From Chara braunii (lineage: Eukaryota > Streptophyta > Charophyceae > Charales > Characeae), in assembly GCA_003427395.1 (NCBI GenBank), contig BFEA01000301.1, positions 1,312,579-1,374,934 of the forward strand: a DNA stretch of 62,356 nucleotides, in the 5' to 3' direction. Made by a program: the position numbers and the translations under genes. Below the pieces are notes generated by a model, which made no database searches, was not told where the DNA came from, and saw nothing but the letters and a program-made list of their open reading frames with translations. This document shows, in pieces, positions 10,230 to 22,746 of this stretch (position 1 is the stretch's first letter; each line of letters begins with the position of its first letter).

Positions 10230-10740
10230 CTTGCAAAGAAGATTGATTATGCCTATTTGGGATGAAGAAAAGGATTATCCTCTTTATACTTTTCGCCTGC
10301 CTGCTTGTTAAAAGGACTTGTTGTTCTGAAAAATATGTATTCAGTGCATGACGTAAACGAATCCGATTGAAAGAAAACAAATAAGGTCAAACGGACTTGG
10401 ATTTTTCTCAAGGATTGATCCATTATATCCCGAATGACCCTATCTACCTATACCTGTCCAAATGTCTCGCATTCTTTATCTTCTTCGATTTCTTTTCGTC
10501 CAAGATACCCAAAACTTAGGGGAAATAAGAATAATTGAAAGTTACTTGCAATTGATACATCTTCTACCTCTAGGAAGCATCCGAGACAGGGGTTCGTTCC
10601 TTCAGGAGTCGATCCTCTTATCGACCCGGAGTGGACCGTTCTACGGAGGGGTATTTGTCGATTCGGAGGAGACGGTCCGACTTCTAAGATCCGAGTTTTG
10701 TGCTCGGACTAGGAGGAGGAGTACCCCATACCACTTCCTA
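10230..10740 (+). repeat. Dispersed repeat family R1, copy 1
   Basis: About 500 bp are homologous, in the same order and strand, to 53,905-54,358. Shared landmarks are GCTTGCA, TCAAACGGA, TATACCT(G/T)TCCAAATG, TAGGAAGCATC and GGAGACGG(T/C)CCGACTTCT. Divergence is high, roughly a quarter of sites by eye. No coding potential is shared between the two, so this looks like an LTR or untranslated retroelement region rather than a gene. Confidence 0.65.
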
Positions 10741-12059
10741 GAGGGAGAGGCATGCGACATCTCAAGCAATGCCCCTGATCAAGAATCATACGAAAGGTAG
10801 CTTGTCATCCGACTCGGAAAAGATTAGAAACGGAAGAAGACAAAGATGTGTGTCTAAACCTACGTTGGCGGTAGGTGGAATGAATGGCTTTGGCAATGCG
10901 TCTCATCAAGTCCAAACTAAGGCAGATCGACTATCTTGTCGGCCGCATCTATATTATTATCGATAGTCAACTTCTTGCTGAAGGTTGTATGATTGTTTTG
11001 GGACATTTGACCTGAGGTGGTCGGGTTGTTTTTTATCTTGTGTTGTTGAATGTATTAGATGATGATTTGGATTCTCCCAGTTATTACTTTGGGTTGAATA
11101 TATATTCGTATCGACTACGATCGATTCCTTTTGATATATAATGTGTGGATATTGTAACTTTCTTTTGATTGTNTGTTAAAGGGACTACGATCAATGTNGG
11201 GTTCNACGCTTGGTTGAGACCGTGCTAGTCGACCGCTNTTGCTCTGCACCTAGGAGATCAGNGCCCTAGGAACGGACGACGTTCGGGTCCGCTTGGCGAT
11301 AACCAAGCGTATCTATACTACAAAGAACGAGTAAACGCCCTCGGCTGACCTACCTCTGCAATTGCATCTAAAGCTTTCGCACGTGTGTCAGTAGCTCGGT
11401 AGGGATACGCTCGTAAGGGTGGTGACAGCCCCTTAGGGAAGGAAAGCTTATGCCCAACGAGAACCTATCCTGTCAAAGGGGACCGCGGGATGTACAGCTG
11501 GCGCAACCGGCTAGAGCGGCGAAGGGATGACGCAACCACGGCTGTCTTGGCGAGCCCCGTCCTGGTGGCTCGCGGAATTAGCTAGGCGTCGTTCCTAAGT
11601 TGTCTCATGATTTTTGTTTTGTATTACTCATGTGTGACATGGTCGGGAGGGCTCCCGCACCTTTGCAAAAAGGCGGGAGCCGATGCGTTCGACACCGCGA
11701 CGACAACATGCGGTACATGACAGACACTAGTACACATTCTAATAAGTCGGGTGGATGAAACACTCATCCCGCAAGCTTCTACCCTCGCATTGGTAAGCAG
11801 CGGATGCAGGGCCGATGCCACCCGTCGCCACTGCTCCTCCACATCATTCTGATGGCAATAAGCGCAGAGCCTCCTTACCAGGTGACGACACCTCTCAAGA
11901 GTGCACCGATGTATGTGTGGTCACGAAGACAAGACGACAATGAAGTCGCAATCATTCTCCCCGAAACCCACGGGTTGAGGGTGCTGAAGTTGAGAGTCGA
12001 AGACCGGGCACCACCTCGTCCCTCACTTGTATGTCTGGCACGTCGTTATCTTTGACCGC
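10741..12059. other. No gene seen
   Basis: Mixed-composition sequence with four ambiguous bases near 11,170-11,265. Open frames are short and show no domains. It may be the remainder of the R1 family element, but no second copy supports that here. Confidence 0.5.
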
Positions 12060-12415
12060 CTCGCCAGGTGAGTATCTTTCTTTTTCTCTCACCTCCGCTT
12101 ACTCCCTTTTCTTCTCCCTCTTCCTCTTTCTTCTCCTACCACTACTCCTCCCGCTACTTTTCTTAATGTCTCCCCCACACGCCACCTACTTCTCCTTCTC
12201 CCGTGTGCGCCCTCGTTGTCTTCTCCGTCTCCCTGCTTCTTGCAGCACTCAGCTCTGCGCGGTTTCTATGCAGCCCCCCCCTCTCTTCTTCGTCTTTCTC
12301 CTCCTCTTCTCCTCTTCCTTTTCTCCTTCTTTTTTTTTTTTTTTTCTTCTTCCTGCTTCTTCCTTCTTCTTCCTTCTTTTCCTTCTTCTTCCCACACACT
12401 TGTTTCCTCTCATCG
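12060..12415. repeat. Polypyrimidine (CTT/CTC) tract
   Basis: About 350 bp of almost unbroken C/T on the plus strand with a T-run near 12,330. A similar CTT-rich tract (47,360-47,620) precedes the second copy of repeat family B, so the tract may belong to that element. Confidence 0.85.
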
Positions 12416-12649
12416 CGCAACCATCCTCCTCCTTATCTATTTCGAAGTGCCCCCCCCCCGTCTGGACTCCGAGGTTGTTAGCTCCCCCTTCTCGCGATCC
12501 GCGCTACTTTGTCCCTCTCCCAAGCTGTGAGCCAGTATCGAGCGGCCCTCTCGACTTCGAGGTCGGGATTCTTTGGGTATCGGGGTGTTTTTCGATGAAT
12601 TTACCGCGGATCTCGCGACAGATTCATCAAGACAAACTATCTGAAATAA

Positions 12650-13620
12650 CTACGAGTCAAAAAAAAAAAAAGAATAAAATAAAAATAATCAAAGAAAGAA
12701 TTTAAATGTTAAAGATAATAAAGATAAATAAAAGAAAACAAAAGAAAATAAGATAATATAATTGCTAACTACCCTGATGTGCCAAGTGTCGGACCCCGTT
12801 ATAGCNTNGGCTCTAACTTCAACTNACCACACTATCTCAAACAAATCCTAACACCGAGGTCACGGGTTCAAGCCCCGGCCAACGGAATGCGGGCTAAAGT
12901 TGAGCTCCTTGCAAAAAAGAGTTAGCTCGACATCGGATGGATTCGATCCCAGAGTCACTTGATTCTCAATCCGCACCGAAACCTACTAAGCTAGCTCCTA
13001 CTTCGGTATGAAAAGGAGCAACTCGGGTATAAGTACAGTAACGGGGCTCAGTCCTACCAGCGGTCTGAGCCCATTTCTAAGTGTGTGTGTGAGTGCACGC
13101 TTGCTGGTATGTATGCCTGTCTGAGTGCTTATCGACTTGAGTGTGTGTGTAACCCGCAAGGGTACTTGGTTAATCGGAAGGCCCGAAAAGTCGGTGCTTA
13201 GCTGTAGCAGTGACATTGAGGATCCTGGTGGGGTAAAGCACTCAAGTGGCGGGTAGGCTAGTAGCCTAGTACCACAGTAGACACCAGTCCAAGTCTTAGT
13301 GTGTGTCGTAGATTTACCCGACACAACACTAACCCACTCAACCCTTCGAACTTTTCGATCGAAGGGTATTACTAATGATCCTAACCATCACAGTGAGCAT
13401 CATAACAACGCGCGCACGTACTCTCGAAATTTCCTCACTAATTTGCCCCGACCTCAATAGTCGAGGACATTGTTTTAAGTGTCACGCCAAAGCGCGGACA
13501 CCTTTTTCATTTTAGACCAGTCCTGTCATGGTAGCCAGTGTCGCCGCTGTGTCGAATGCAAAAGCATGGTCAAATACCCTTCTAAGGGTATTTGGTCGGA
13601 TAGTATCCCATACCTTATTA
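12650..13620 (+). repeat. Dispersed repeat family B, copy 1
   Basis: Homologous to 47,815-49,166. The order is A-rich leader, GGTTCAAG B-box-like sequence near 12,864, a minus-strand tRNA-like module, GT-rich spacer, an AACCCTTCGAA/CGAAGGGTATT hairpin (about 13,340-13,370), then AATGCAAAAGCA and ATACCCTTCTAAGGGTATTTGG near the end. No coding sequence is evident. It is a non-autonomous retroelement of unknown class. The second copy's right edge coincides with the edge of the 10.66-kb insertion, which gives one end of the family. Confidence 0.7.
12919..12998 (-). ncRNA. tRNA-like retroposon module (not a functional tRNA)
   Basis: Read on the minus strand it starts GGAGCTAGCTTAGTAGG, a good Pol III A box. 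It has GGATCGAATCC as B box and ends TAACTCT, pairing imperfectly with the 5' end. Six Ts (a Pol III terminator) follow, then a GGAGC hairpin half. The T arm is not contiguous with the acceptor stem, so this is a SINE head or tRNA pseudogene. Three relatives lie at 20,755, 48,048 and 50,438. Confidence 0.6.
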
Positions 13621-14505
13621 AGCGACGTCCCCGTCGTTAGGGACGTTTATTACGATCATTCATACAGTTTCCCCTTAAATCGTTTTCCAAGATGAAATCA
13701 ACTGATAAAATATGACACGGTCGATAACAACACTTCACAGATGATACAATAGAAAACAATACATGTACCTCTCTCCCTCTTTAAAAGAGAAGGTGAATCT
13801 CTTTCCCAAAATAAGGCGCATCTTGAAAAGTGGATAGACAAATCCGAGTTTCTGGATTGAGATGCGATCAGATTCACATTGTCTCCCTTAATACATTCTA
13901 CCATCGCCGGGATTCTAACCCGGGTCTCCCACATACTGAAAACCCCCAAAACCAAACTCAATGAACAGATGGCGGGGATATTGATATGTACTGCAATGGT
14001 GAAAGTTACCAAGAAAGACAACGATCATTTTTTTCCACATCTTTACACTTTCTTCCTAGATCCTCGTTGGTTATCCGAGGAGTCATAAAATCTGCCCCTT
14101 TGGATGCGGGTCGTAACCTAAACCATATCACCGTCCCGCTCGAAGTCTAATGCGAGGGGATCAGCGGTCTTGGTCTGAACCCACCACAATCCGGTTGATC
14201 GCGCCAGATCTGCGGCCCACAGTGTTGTTATATTAACGGTGGTTCCCGTATTGCTTACGCAATAACGGGTAAATCCTTCTATCTTGGGTCTTACCTACTT
14301 CTAAACCTGACTCTTGACCCCTCTACCAACCACCTGAGTTGACCCTTCAATAGGGTGGCCACCCTTCAGGTTTCAACTCTAAGCCAAAACCAGAAGGTCC
14401 GCTGTCTGGTTATACTTGGTCAGCAACCAACGTTGGAAGTTACGTCCCAACGATGTCAATTCACCATAGGCTTAGTAATTTAGTCCCTCAGACTGACCTC
14501 CTGGA
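13621..14505. other. No gene seen
   Basis: Contains short hairpins (for example GACGTCCCCGTCGTTAGGGACGT near 13,626) and one isolated T-arm-like sequence on the minus strand near 13,905-13,935, but no complete RNA gene or ORF. Confidence 0.5.
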
Positions 14506-14700
14506 GTGGATGAACAATGTTCATTCCAATATGTACCAAAAACGTCGGGTTGCCACTTATTGGATGAACGATGTTCATTTCAATATATACCTAAATTAAT
14601 TTATAAAACCACCAACAAGAAAAAATTTTCATCATCGTCAGGTTGCCATGTAGTGGATGAACGAGGGGCATCGTCAGGTTGCCACTCAGGGGTCGTGTCT
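14506..14700. repeat. Degenerate tandem repeat with GAACGATGTTC palindrome
   Basis: GGATGAACAATGTTCATT recurs as GGATGAACGATGTTCATT and GGATGAACGAGGGGCAT. Each is accompanied by a GTC(G/A)GGTTGCCA motif, at uneven spacing. Confidence 0.55.
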
Positions 14701-17700
14701 CATCGTCTCGATCACAACTCGGTCAGACACAAGTCTCGGGGAACTTCCAAAATACATAAAACGAGCCGAGAACTCAAAATAAATATATTTTTTTTTGCTT
14801 CCACAATATCATTGATGCAAAAAGATATCTTTCATAACATCAACAATCCCGAGAAATCCTATTTCGAGGATTTTCAACTTTTATCTCAAACTCACCCCAT
14901 TAGGATAGTGAACAACGCCTTTTGCAAAATAAACGCAACTCAAATGTATTTCAAAATAAGACACATCTCATTTGTTTTTTCAAGCAGGACATATCTTTGG
15001 TGTCTGTCCAATATCAATAATTTCATGATTCAAAAATAAGACTCTATTTTTAAGGTCACCGTCAAACTTCCTTTTGGGGTTAGGTTTTAGATAAAAGATT
15101 GATTCAATCATGAAGCATACGAATATACGTGTAATACTCGTGTTCGAGTATTACTCAGATCGTACTCAAGAAGGATTACACCTTCTTAGAGATAGTCATT
15201 AAAGATCACAACTATATCATGTCAATCAAATCAAGTCCAACAGTGAGGAAACAGATAAAAACAATTGTTACTGTACGCAGAGTTTTCCCCCTATTTTCAC
15301 GGAACTTCACAATACAAATGTAAACGACGTTCTCGTGCCATAAAAAAAAAAAATCATGAATAAGTAAGTAATATTACAACCAAATGTTCAAACTGGAAGA
15401 GAACTAAATGACAAATCAAAAATATTCAGTCAACTTACTGCAAACAGCCGCCAATTGATAACTTTCATTAACAAGGAAAACAATGTTTACAATGAAAACA
15501 TCACAAGAGCAAATACAATGGAGATACAACAACAATGATGACATAACATTTATTACTCTTATTGACTTAATAGAGGTATACTGTGTCGAAGGGTGGTGTA
15601 ATCCTGCCTAAGAGATAACATCTCAGATCTTGAGTCCTGCTCCAAGACTGAGCCTCACCACATCTCCCTCCGATTCCAATGTTAAAACCTTATCAATTTT
15701 TTGTCAATAGAGTAGAACGACCCCATCTCACACGCTCTAGGTTGGTTAGGCCTTGACCATGGAGATGAGGTGGCCCTGCCTGACACAAGGTTAGGTAACC
15801 ACTCCTCACCTCATGGCGAACAACAACTGCCTTCCCTATAGACAGCGTCCTAACAAAGCCCAAAACATCTTCCTCCCCTTCGATGATAGTGTAGTCACCT
15901 CTCCTCATCAGAAAGGGTGACAAAACCTCACTATGGACCAGGAACATTGTTCTGTGGTGAGTCTCAGTACCACCTACGAGACTTTACTAAACCCTTTTCA
16001 AGTCGCTCATAAAAGTATCAATCAACGTTGCAATCTTTCAAAGAACAGAGTCTGCATGATGAACTCCCTCGAGAGAATTTATTCTCTTCAAAGGTTGGTC
16101 ATTCCATTCACCTTCGGTCTCATGCCGAACGTGAATTTCATACAGTTTTTCTATCCTTATTGAAAAATGCAATTAATAAACATATACAGGTAGACACAAA
16201 TAGTCATCAAGCAATCGATAAATATATAAATTCATAAAACGTTTTGACTTCACCCAATATACAATGATACATCATTTAAAACATGTATCATTCACTCCCA
16301 CATACATTCATTCATACCCAGTCATGCATCTTCCGCATAGTGAGAATAAATAGTTGTATCAATATTTGATATAATACTGTAATTTCAAGGGGTTGAATAA
16401 CCCTCAAATTGATACTCTCATACTTAGATCATGTTGAGTATAGCATGTAAGGAGATAGGTATTTAAGTAGATAGTCTCAATATACAATTTCCAATGCTTA
16501 GTCAATCAATAGATTTCGAGTCTACTCATATATATCTTTAAAAAAACAGATGAATCGAAATGGACTCTTTATGCAAATTCATGAACATAATTCATTGTTA
16601 TACTCTATCATCTACAATCTCAAACGGATACGTATTTTTCAAGTAGATGAACTAATATTACACTCGCCATACTATTTATTACACTCGCTGTACTATTTAT
16701 CCTTAAGGATTAGACACTCACTCGGTGGGTGATGAAATAATTAATTTGTATCTAATAATCTTCTGAGGGCTAAATATTTTTTCAATGAACAACCCTACCA
16801 ACAAAAACTTTATATTACATTCCCATAATGTTATAAACCTATGTCTACTAACTAGTCGGTCTCTAATTGTTAGATAAATAAACTTAGTATTGTCTACGTT
16901 TACTCTTTTCAATCCTCTCACCTCATGATTATAATCGGTTTCTAAGGTCTCGTTATCATACATATCAAAAACTTTTCGAAATCTATACTAAAGATCGAGT
17001 TTTTTTGTACCTTAATAGATTTGATATATGTTAATTCATTGCCACCTAAATGTACCTATCAATTAGATGACCTTGCTACAGTATAATGTTGGTGGTTAGG
17101 CAACTTTATATATTCTCATAGTCTCACCATATTCCGTCGGCCTTCAAAGAGGGTAGTTATTTTATGCAAATAGTCCTAAACTCATTTGTTGCATGATACA
17201 ACCTGCAGAGTTAGACGATTATCGGAAGACCGAGTCTGTCGGATGGGCCTATATCATATCGCTCTAAGAATTAGATTATCTAATTAAATTATGTAGCAAT
17301 AATTTATAGGGTTAATTTAATTTACAACCCTATAGTAAAAAAGTACTATGAAGCATGACCTGGAAAACGTGCGTGGTCTTCAAGTACGTAGCCTAACAAC
17401 TATATGTTTTCTAGGGTTCAACGGGTCTATTCGACATCCACAAACATCATCCAACTTCAAAAGGGAACTAACAGTACTTATCACCTTCTTTTCCCTACCT
17501 TAGCGAAACTCTTTTTCGTCTCTTGAGAGGTATTATAATGACGAGACATAGAGGGGGTTCGATCCTTCTTATATTTTCGACAGTGGCTCGGAAAGATTGA
17601 AGCCTCATTAGAACTAACGCTCAAGTCTTGTTAACTCATGATATATAATACCTTAACCGACTATGGTTGCCTTTCATCCCCTATATGATGGGTAAAAGAT

Positions 17701-18822
17701 AGCCCTACCTAAATTATTATGACATAGAAAGAAAAAATGTATGCTCAACACACAGGTAAGGATCCATCGGTATGACTTTCGAAATGAAGTGTAGATCATT
17801 TACGGGGGATGATAGACATACACAAATAGTGGGTTGATTTACACGAGAATCTTCCACTACTTAATCAATTCCAGATAAACGGTTAGTCAAACGAGCAGTC
17901 GAGTAGCCCCACGGGAGCACTCAACCACCCTTCAAAATCCATGCAGTCCTCATGCAATCAATTATTTCAAACAATCTTATGCAAACGACCCAATAACTCG
18001 CACGAGATTATCCCTTTATAAGTTAAAACAAATAATTGAGAAGACATTGTTGAGGTATTTCCAACACTTGTTCCAACATTCATCAACAATAAAGACCACC
18101 TCTTATCAAAGATCAGTACAAAATTCAAGTTAGCAATAGGTGGCCTTCACGGAAGTCCCCCATTACTCCTTGATCAGAGCCCAGTCTGTCCTTAAGAGCG
18201 TAATAGGATGGCCCCACGGGAGCTACCCGACTACTCTCTTAAAGTTAGACGAGCTTGGATTGAGTTAGTAGACACACACAAACATCAGGACCCTTTTTTG
18301 TTGCAGTATCCTATCAGGGCGGTTAGTGTAGAACCAAACAAGCAATAGGATGACCCCACAGGAATCTTCCTATTCCTTCCTTGGGTAGTAAATAATTTAT
18401 CTTTAGAGTATTATCGAATGAACATAGGAAAGTGATTAAAGGCAAGGTAAGGAGTGGTAAAATACTTAGCCACTTTACCAAGGAGGGTCGTATGCTTGGG
18501 TTAGTCACCCTGATCACCGTACAATCACATACCATCTCCTTCTCTACCTTTTCTCCTTTTCCCCCCTTCAATCCTCCTCTTTCTTTTTGCGATGTCAATA
18601 GTCTTATCTAAGGACCTTCCTTATCGACTCCATCTTTCTGAGCAGGTTTCTTACTTGTGTTCCTTGCGGCATAACGGTCGAACCTTTATATGCATGTAAA
18701 GTAACACTTGCACGCCTATAGCTTAGTAAAATTTAACAAGTAAGAGGTATAATGGTGCAATACATTGCATTAGCTAACACAGTACACCTATCCGGTTAAG
18801 AAAATCGTTATGCGAGCAATGC
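14701..18822. other. AT-rich desert without supported genes
   Basis: About 4.1 kb of AT-rich sequence. No frame shows a recognisable domain, codon bias or splice structure. The only small repeat seen is ATTACACTCGCNNTACTATTT, twice near 16,660-16,700. It is probably old transposon remains. Confidence 0.6.
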
Positions 18823-19021
18823 TAAAGTCTTCCCCCCAAAAAAATGCACGTATGTACTATTCAACTTTCCCTAGAAAAGTTCATTTCTCAAAATCGGACC
18901 CCGAAATCCAAATAGTACACACGTTGAAATAGTACGCACGTATGTTCTATTTGAATAGTACGCACATATGTTCTATTCGAACAAATGGGTGTTCTATTCA
19001 AATAGAACGCATGGGTGTCGG

Positions 19022-19032
<11 letters not shown>

Positions 19033-19084
<52 letters not shown>

Positions 19085-19094
19085 ACACACACAC
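19033..19094. repeat. (CA)n microsatellite inside the MITE
   Basis: A long CA run with one CAG step, after a short CT run. Confidence 0.95.
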
Positions 19095-19204
19095 CAAACC
19101 ACCCTATCGCTCCCGCCTGCTCCCTCCCTCCCTATTGCTCCGCCTGGTTTCTTGACGGGCTGTTGTGTTTTTTTCTTTTTACTTTTCATTTTTTTTTTTT
19201 ACAT

Positions 19205-19257
19205 GTGGACTATTTCTCGATTTATGCCTGTCATCCGTGCTCAGAGGCCATGCTAAT
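19205..19257 (-). ncRNA. U6 snRNA 3'-half pseudogene
   Basis: The plus strand reads GGACTATTTCTCGATTTATG, then GTCATCC, then GGCCATGCTAATC. This is the complement of the plant U6 segment running from GATTAGCATGGCC through GGATGAC to AAATCGAGAAATGGTCC. The 5' half of U6 (cap-proximal stem and ACAGAGA box) is missing and several bases differ, so it cannot be functional. It lies within the MITE. Confidence 0.75.
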
Positions 19258-19425
19258 CCCGAAGCATAAGTACGGATTCAGGGTACTAATTTTTTTGGGG
19301 CCCCATTTTCAGAAAGTTAGTACCCTGTATCCATAACATAAAGCACATGCGTTATATTTGAATAGAACACACCCGTGCGTTCTATTCGTAATTAACAAAC
19401 GTGCATTTTGTTCGGGGGAAGACTG

Positions 19426-20069
19426 TAGGCGAGAACTGTACAGGGATGAAAATAGTAACCAGAATTATTAGGTTTATTGAGCATGCGTAAAAGTAAAGCT
19501 AGATTGAGTTGATTATTTTTCTCTCTACTTAAAGGTCTTTCGTTGAATAGCTGGCCATAAAATTTTGTTTATGTGCTCGGGATGACACCTTGCTTTAACA
19601 ACAATTAAAGCATCTTGGTTCGTCCTCGGCGCGCATTAAACCAAAGCCAGAGCAGATATAAAGTGCCCACGAAAAGTAGACACTACGGTCTAATATTCCA
19701 TTTTTTATTTTTATTTTTTTTAGGCTTTGCCTATTAGGAACCATTATGACAATAGATTCAAAATGCATTGACGATAGACTAAAATAGAGTGAGAAGGAGA
19801 TTAAGTGTCACCCTACTTATAAACAATCACTGTCATCCTAGATTAAACAATTGATAAAAAACATGTCAGACTAATAAATCAAACAAATGAAAAAACTCCG
19901 ATCAAGGCAAAAGATAACATCAGAGACGACAGGAAAAACTTGCACATGGACAGTTTGAGGCAGAGATAACATCATTCGATTTTGCTGATCCTATCGATGG
20001 AGGTCGTTATTCACCAAGTTTCAGACTTACCTGTTGCCCATTGCTCTGTCCGTAGTTGTTGCCAGGTAA

Positions 20070-20071
<2 letters not shown>
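19426..20071. other. No gene seen
   Basis: AT-rich. On the minus strand, 19,975-20,003 reads CATCGATAGGATCAGCAAAATCGAATG, a member of the microsatellite-associated repeat also found at 46,603, 51,152 and 51,338. Confidence 0.5.

Positions 20072-20123
<52 letters not shown>
20072..20123. repeat. (CT)n microsatellite
   Basis: About 26 uninterrupted CT units after CAGGTAAGA. Confidence 0.95.
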
Positions 20124-20126
<3 letters not shown>

Positions 20127-20592
20127 ATAGTAGTGTATAGTTCCAAGTTTTACAGGTAGGTTCATTCAAGTTCCCTCCCCCTATCGATGGAAGTACCCAC
20201 TCTGCAGCCCGTTTCTCTTAAACGAACTGGCGCAGAGAAGAAGCTACAACTCGTAAAAACGAGAGGGGAGTGAGGAATCTAAAAGAAAAGAATCAAGAAC
20301 AAATCTAAAAAAAACTAAATCTAAAAAAAATCTATAAAAAAAAAATAACAAATAAAAAAAAACAAAAAACTTACATCACAAAGAAAACGGTCGCCCATGT
20401 TCCACGCTGCCTTTTCGTAGGCAACACGTCCTTTCACTTCACTGTCTGCCATCTGACCGTCTCGTTTTTAATTTTTATTTATTTATTTATTTATTTATTT
20501 TTTACCTCGTTGGCTTCCGCCAACGATCATAGCAGGGGATACACGTGGGAATTGTTGAAATACAGACCCAAGTTCGATCTCGTAAGGGATCG

Positions 20593-20653
20593 AAAAATTT
20601 TGGATCATTTCTCGATTTATGTGTGTCATCCTTGCACAAAGGCCATGTTATTC
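20593..20653 (-). ncRNA. U6 snRNA 3' half within the SINE
   Basis: The plus strand shows the complement of U6 from GGCC through CAAGGATGACAC(A)CATAAATCGAGAAATG(A)TCCAAAATTTTT. It includes the U6 3'-terminal T tract. U6 bases 5' of GGCC are absent or decayed. Confidence 0.75.
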
Positions 20654-20754
20654 AACTCGCAGCCCGCGGGGAATTATCGGTCGCGTGATCTTCTTGATCT
20701 TATTGTCGACATTGTTTCACGTGATCAGTCATTTCCAATTTGCTCCTTCTAAAA

Positions 20755-20840
20755 GTTGGCGGCCCATAGTAGGGCGTTTCGGACTCAATCCTAGTGTCTT
20801 GTACGTGAGAGTTTGACGTGTTACCTATTAGGCTAGCTCT
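20755..20840 (-). ncRNA. tRNA-like SINE head
   Basis: On the minus strand it starts AGAGCTAGCCTAATAGG (A-box-like), contains GGATTGAGTCC (B-box-like), and is followed by CTTTTAGAAGGAGC. That tail matches the CTTTTGATAAGGAGC after the 48-kb relative. Confidence 0.5.
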
Positions 20841-21005
20841 TGCTTCGGGTAAAGTAGGAGCAACCCTTCTATATGAAGGGCTTTGTTCACAGTAGCCCGA
20901 CTGCTTGTGCTCGGGTAGGCCTTGCCTACCTACCCTTCTCTCATAGCAGGCTGCCCATCCATTGCTCAGACAGGTGTCCAGGTCATAGCATCGTTTTTTA
21001 GGCCC

Positions 21006-22179
21006 TCCGTGTGGAATCAAATTTCACGGGCCAAATGATTAAAAAATAGTAAATAAATAAGCATCCGTTTTCCGCCCGCGTCGTGATCCCATACTCGGCG
21101 TGGTTGTCCGTTTTAGCCTACTTAGGCTCTGTTTTAGATAAACTAGGTCTAGTTTTAGCATTCTGAAGCGCACATGGCTCAGCGGTCTTGCTAAAAGTCG
21201 CCGACTATCGCCATTACCTTCGGACGACGCAAGTGTCCGAACTACAGTTCATAAAAGTTTCAGTCTCTCAGTCATAAGTTACTCTGAATGAACTTTTGAC
21301 AATCATCAGTCTCATCAAGTCCTTCAATTCAACAAAAAATTTAGACAGTGTCTAACTTTTAAAATCTCTGGTAAACACCCTTGTCAGCAGGGTCACCAGC
21401 CCGTACGTACAAAGGTCCCCGGGCCGACCTTCGTACGTACGGGCGTTCGGGGTCCCGTACGAGGTCCAAACCCGACGACGTTCGTCCCCCGCCAAAAAAT
21501 ATTTTGGGGCCTAAACGTAATGTATTTTTTTTGAATGTTTTTTTGTGAGTTGTCTATGACGTGAGGTACCCGCCTATAAAGTTTCAAATCATTTGGGTCA
21601 TCCTCATAGGAATTAAAAATCGCCAAAGATGGTGGTGTCAAAACGTGCTCGCACACTTTTTTTTTCACTTTTTGTTTTTTGTTTTCACTTGAGTTCGGGA
21701 TCTTAAACATTTTATTATTTTTTGAAACTTTTTTAGTGGGTTTTGCATGATGTGAAGTACATATCTCTAAATTTTCAGGGTATTAAGCTATGCCAAAAAA
21801 AAAATGAAAAATTACCAAAGATGGCCGTGTCGTAAAAGTGGTCGCGCACTGAGTAAATTTAATTCTTTTTTTTCTTTTTTTATTATTATTATTATTAGCA
21901 TTTTTTATCCGTATTTTATTTTTATTTCAAATTTGGTGAGGAATTTGTAAGTAATGCTCAGGTAAATCTTTATTAATCTATTTTTATTCATAACATATTC
22001 TTTTTTCAGATGTTCTTAAAGTTTGTTTTTTTTTTCTTTTTGTTTTTTTTGTCAGCGTTTGGCCTGAACGGCCGAACGCATCCCCAAGGGGTCCCAAACG
22101 TTCGGGCGTTCGGGTTCGGGCGTTCAGCCCGTCCCGAACGCCGGTTACCCTGCTTGTCAGGGTATTTGCCCTGACAACT
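21006..22179. other. No gene seen
   Basis: AT-rich sequence. TCAGTCATAAGTTACTCTGAATGA (about 21,270) has a relative at 49,986. Near 21,400-21,480 and 22,070-22,140 are two GTTCGGGCGTTCGGG-type palindromic blocks (CGTACGTACGGGCGTTCGGGG; AACGGCCGAACG). No ORF is convincing. Confidence 0.5.
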
Positions 22180-22230
22180 CACATGTGTGTGCGTATGTGT
22201 TTGTATTGCAGTGATGTGTGTGTATATGCG

Positions 22231-22313
<83 letters not shown>

Positions 22314-22705
22314 ATGAAGTGTGCATGCAAACGGGTATTGATAGGACAGATCGATGAATAGTGGAGTAATGATTGTTGTATTTCAACAGCAGAAAGCAAG
22401 AATGGTGTCAAGACATAAATGAGGGTGATAGAGTGCGCATACACGAAAACTGTTGAGTCCAAACGTGTTTTTTTTTGCATGTGTCCGTGTATGTGTATTT
22501 GTGTGTGCATCAAAATGAATATCGGTGGAGGGGTATACAGGAGGTTCCATTGTTAGTGCACAATGGAATACTTGCAGTTCCTTTTCTTGATCGATGATGT
22601 CGATCGACAGGAAATGTCGAAAGTTATCTAAGATTTCATCCAGTTTTATTGTGAGTGTCGAGGAGGAAGAATGACAGTTCATTAATTCTACGTTATTCTA
22701 ATGGG
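22180..22705 (+). repeat. ~530-bp diverged direct repeat, left copy
   Basis: Matches 25,147-25,680 in order. It opens with a GT microsatellite (about 22,226-22,310), then GTGCATGCAAACG, ATGATTGTTGTATTTCAA, GAGGGTGATAGAGTGCG, GGAGGTTCCATTGT and GATGATGTCGATCGACA, and ends at TTATTCTAATGG. Most differences I noted between the copies are transitions. The two copies flank the unknown transposon-like reading frames at 23.2-25.1 kb. They could be long terminal repeats or a segmental duplication; no TG...CA ends were found. Confidence 0.65.
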
Positions 22706-22740
22706 AAAAAGCGCGTACCTGAATTTTTTTTTTTTTTTTT

Positions 22741-22746
<6 letters not shown>

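Larger units (their letters stand above)
18825..19425. mobile_element. TA-flanked MITE with ~27-bp inverted ends (Tc1/mariner-like)
   Basis: The left end AAGTCTTCCCCC...TGCACGT (18,825-18,850) is the inverted complement of ACGTGCA...GGGGGAAGACTG (19,399-19,425). TA lies on both sides (18,823-24 and 19,426-27). The 601-bp body has no transposase ORF. It carries several (A/C)GTTCTATTCGAATAGAAC-type palindromes, a CA microsatellite, a U6 snRNA fragment and a GGGTACTAA/TTAGTACCC stem. TA duplication and ends close to CAGT fit the Tc1/mariner superfamily; that class call is inference. Confidence 0.7.
20466..21005 (-). mobile_element. Composite tRNA-like/U6 SINE, copy 1
   Basis: Read on the minus strand, the order is tRNA-like head (20,755-20,840), TTTT and GGAGC half-hairpin, linker, U6 3' half (20,593-20,653), a GATCGAAC box and CTGTATTTCAACA, a CGTTGGC/GCCAACG hairpin (20,508-20,525), then an AAATAAATAAAT tail (20,466-20,502). 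The same order occurs on the plus strand at 50,280-50,860. A Pol III-type head and an A-rich tail are the marks of a SINE mobilised in trans by a LINE. The 5' limit is not defined. Confidence 0.6.

Noticed and set aside
13885-13940. Possible functional tRNA on the minus strand
   Set aside because: A good T arm (CCGGG-TTAGAAT-CCCGG) is present, but no acceptor partner, D arm or anticodon arm could be placed at the right spacing.
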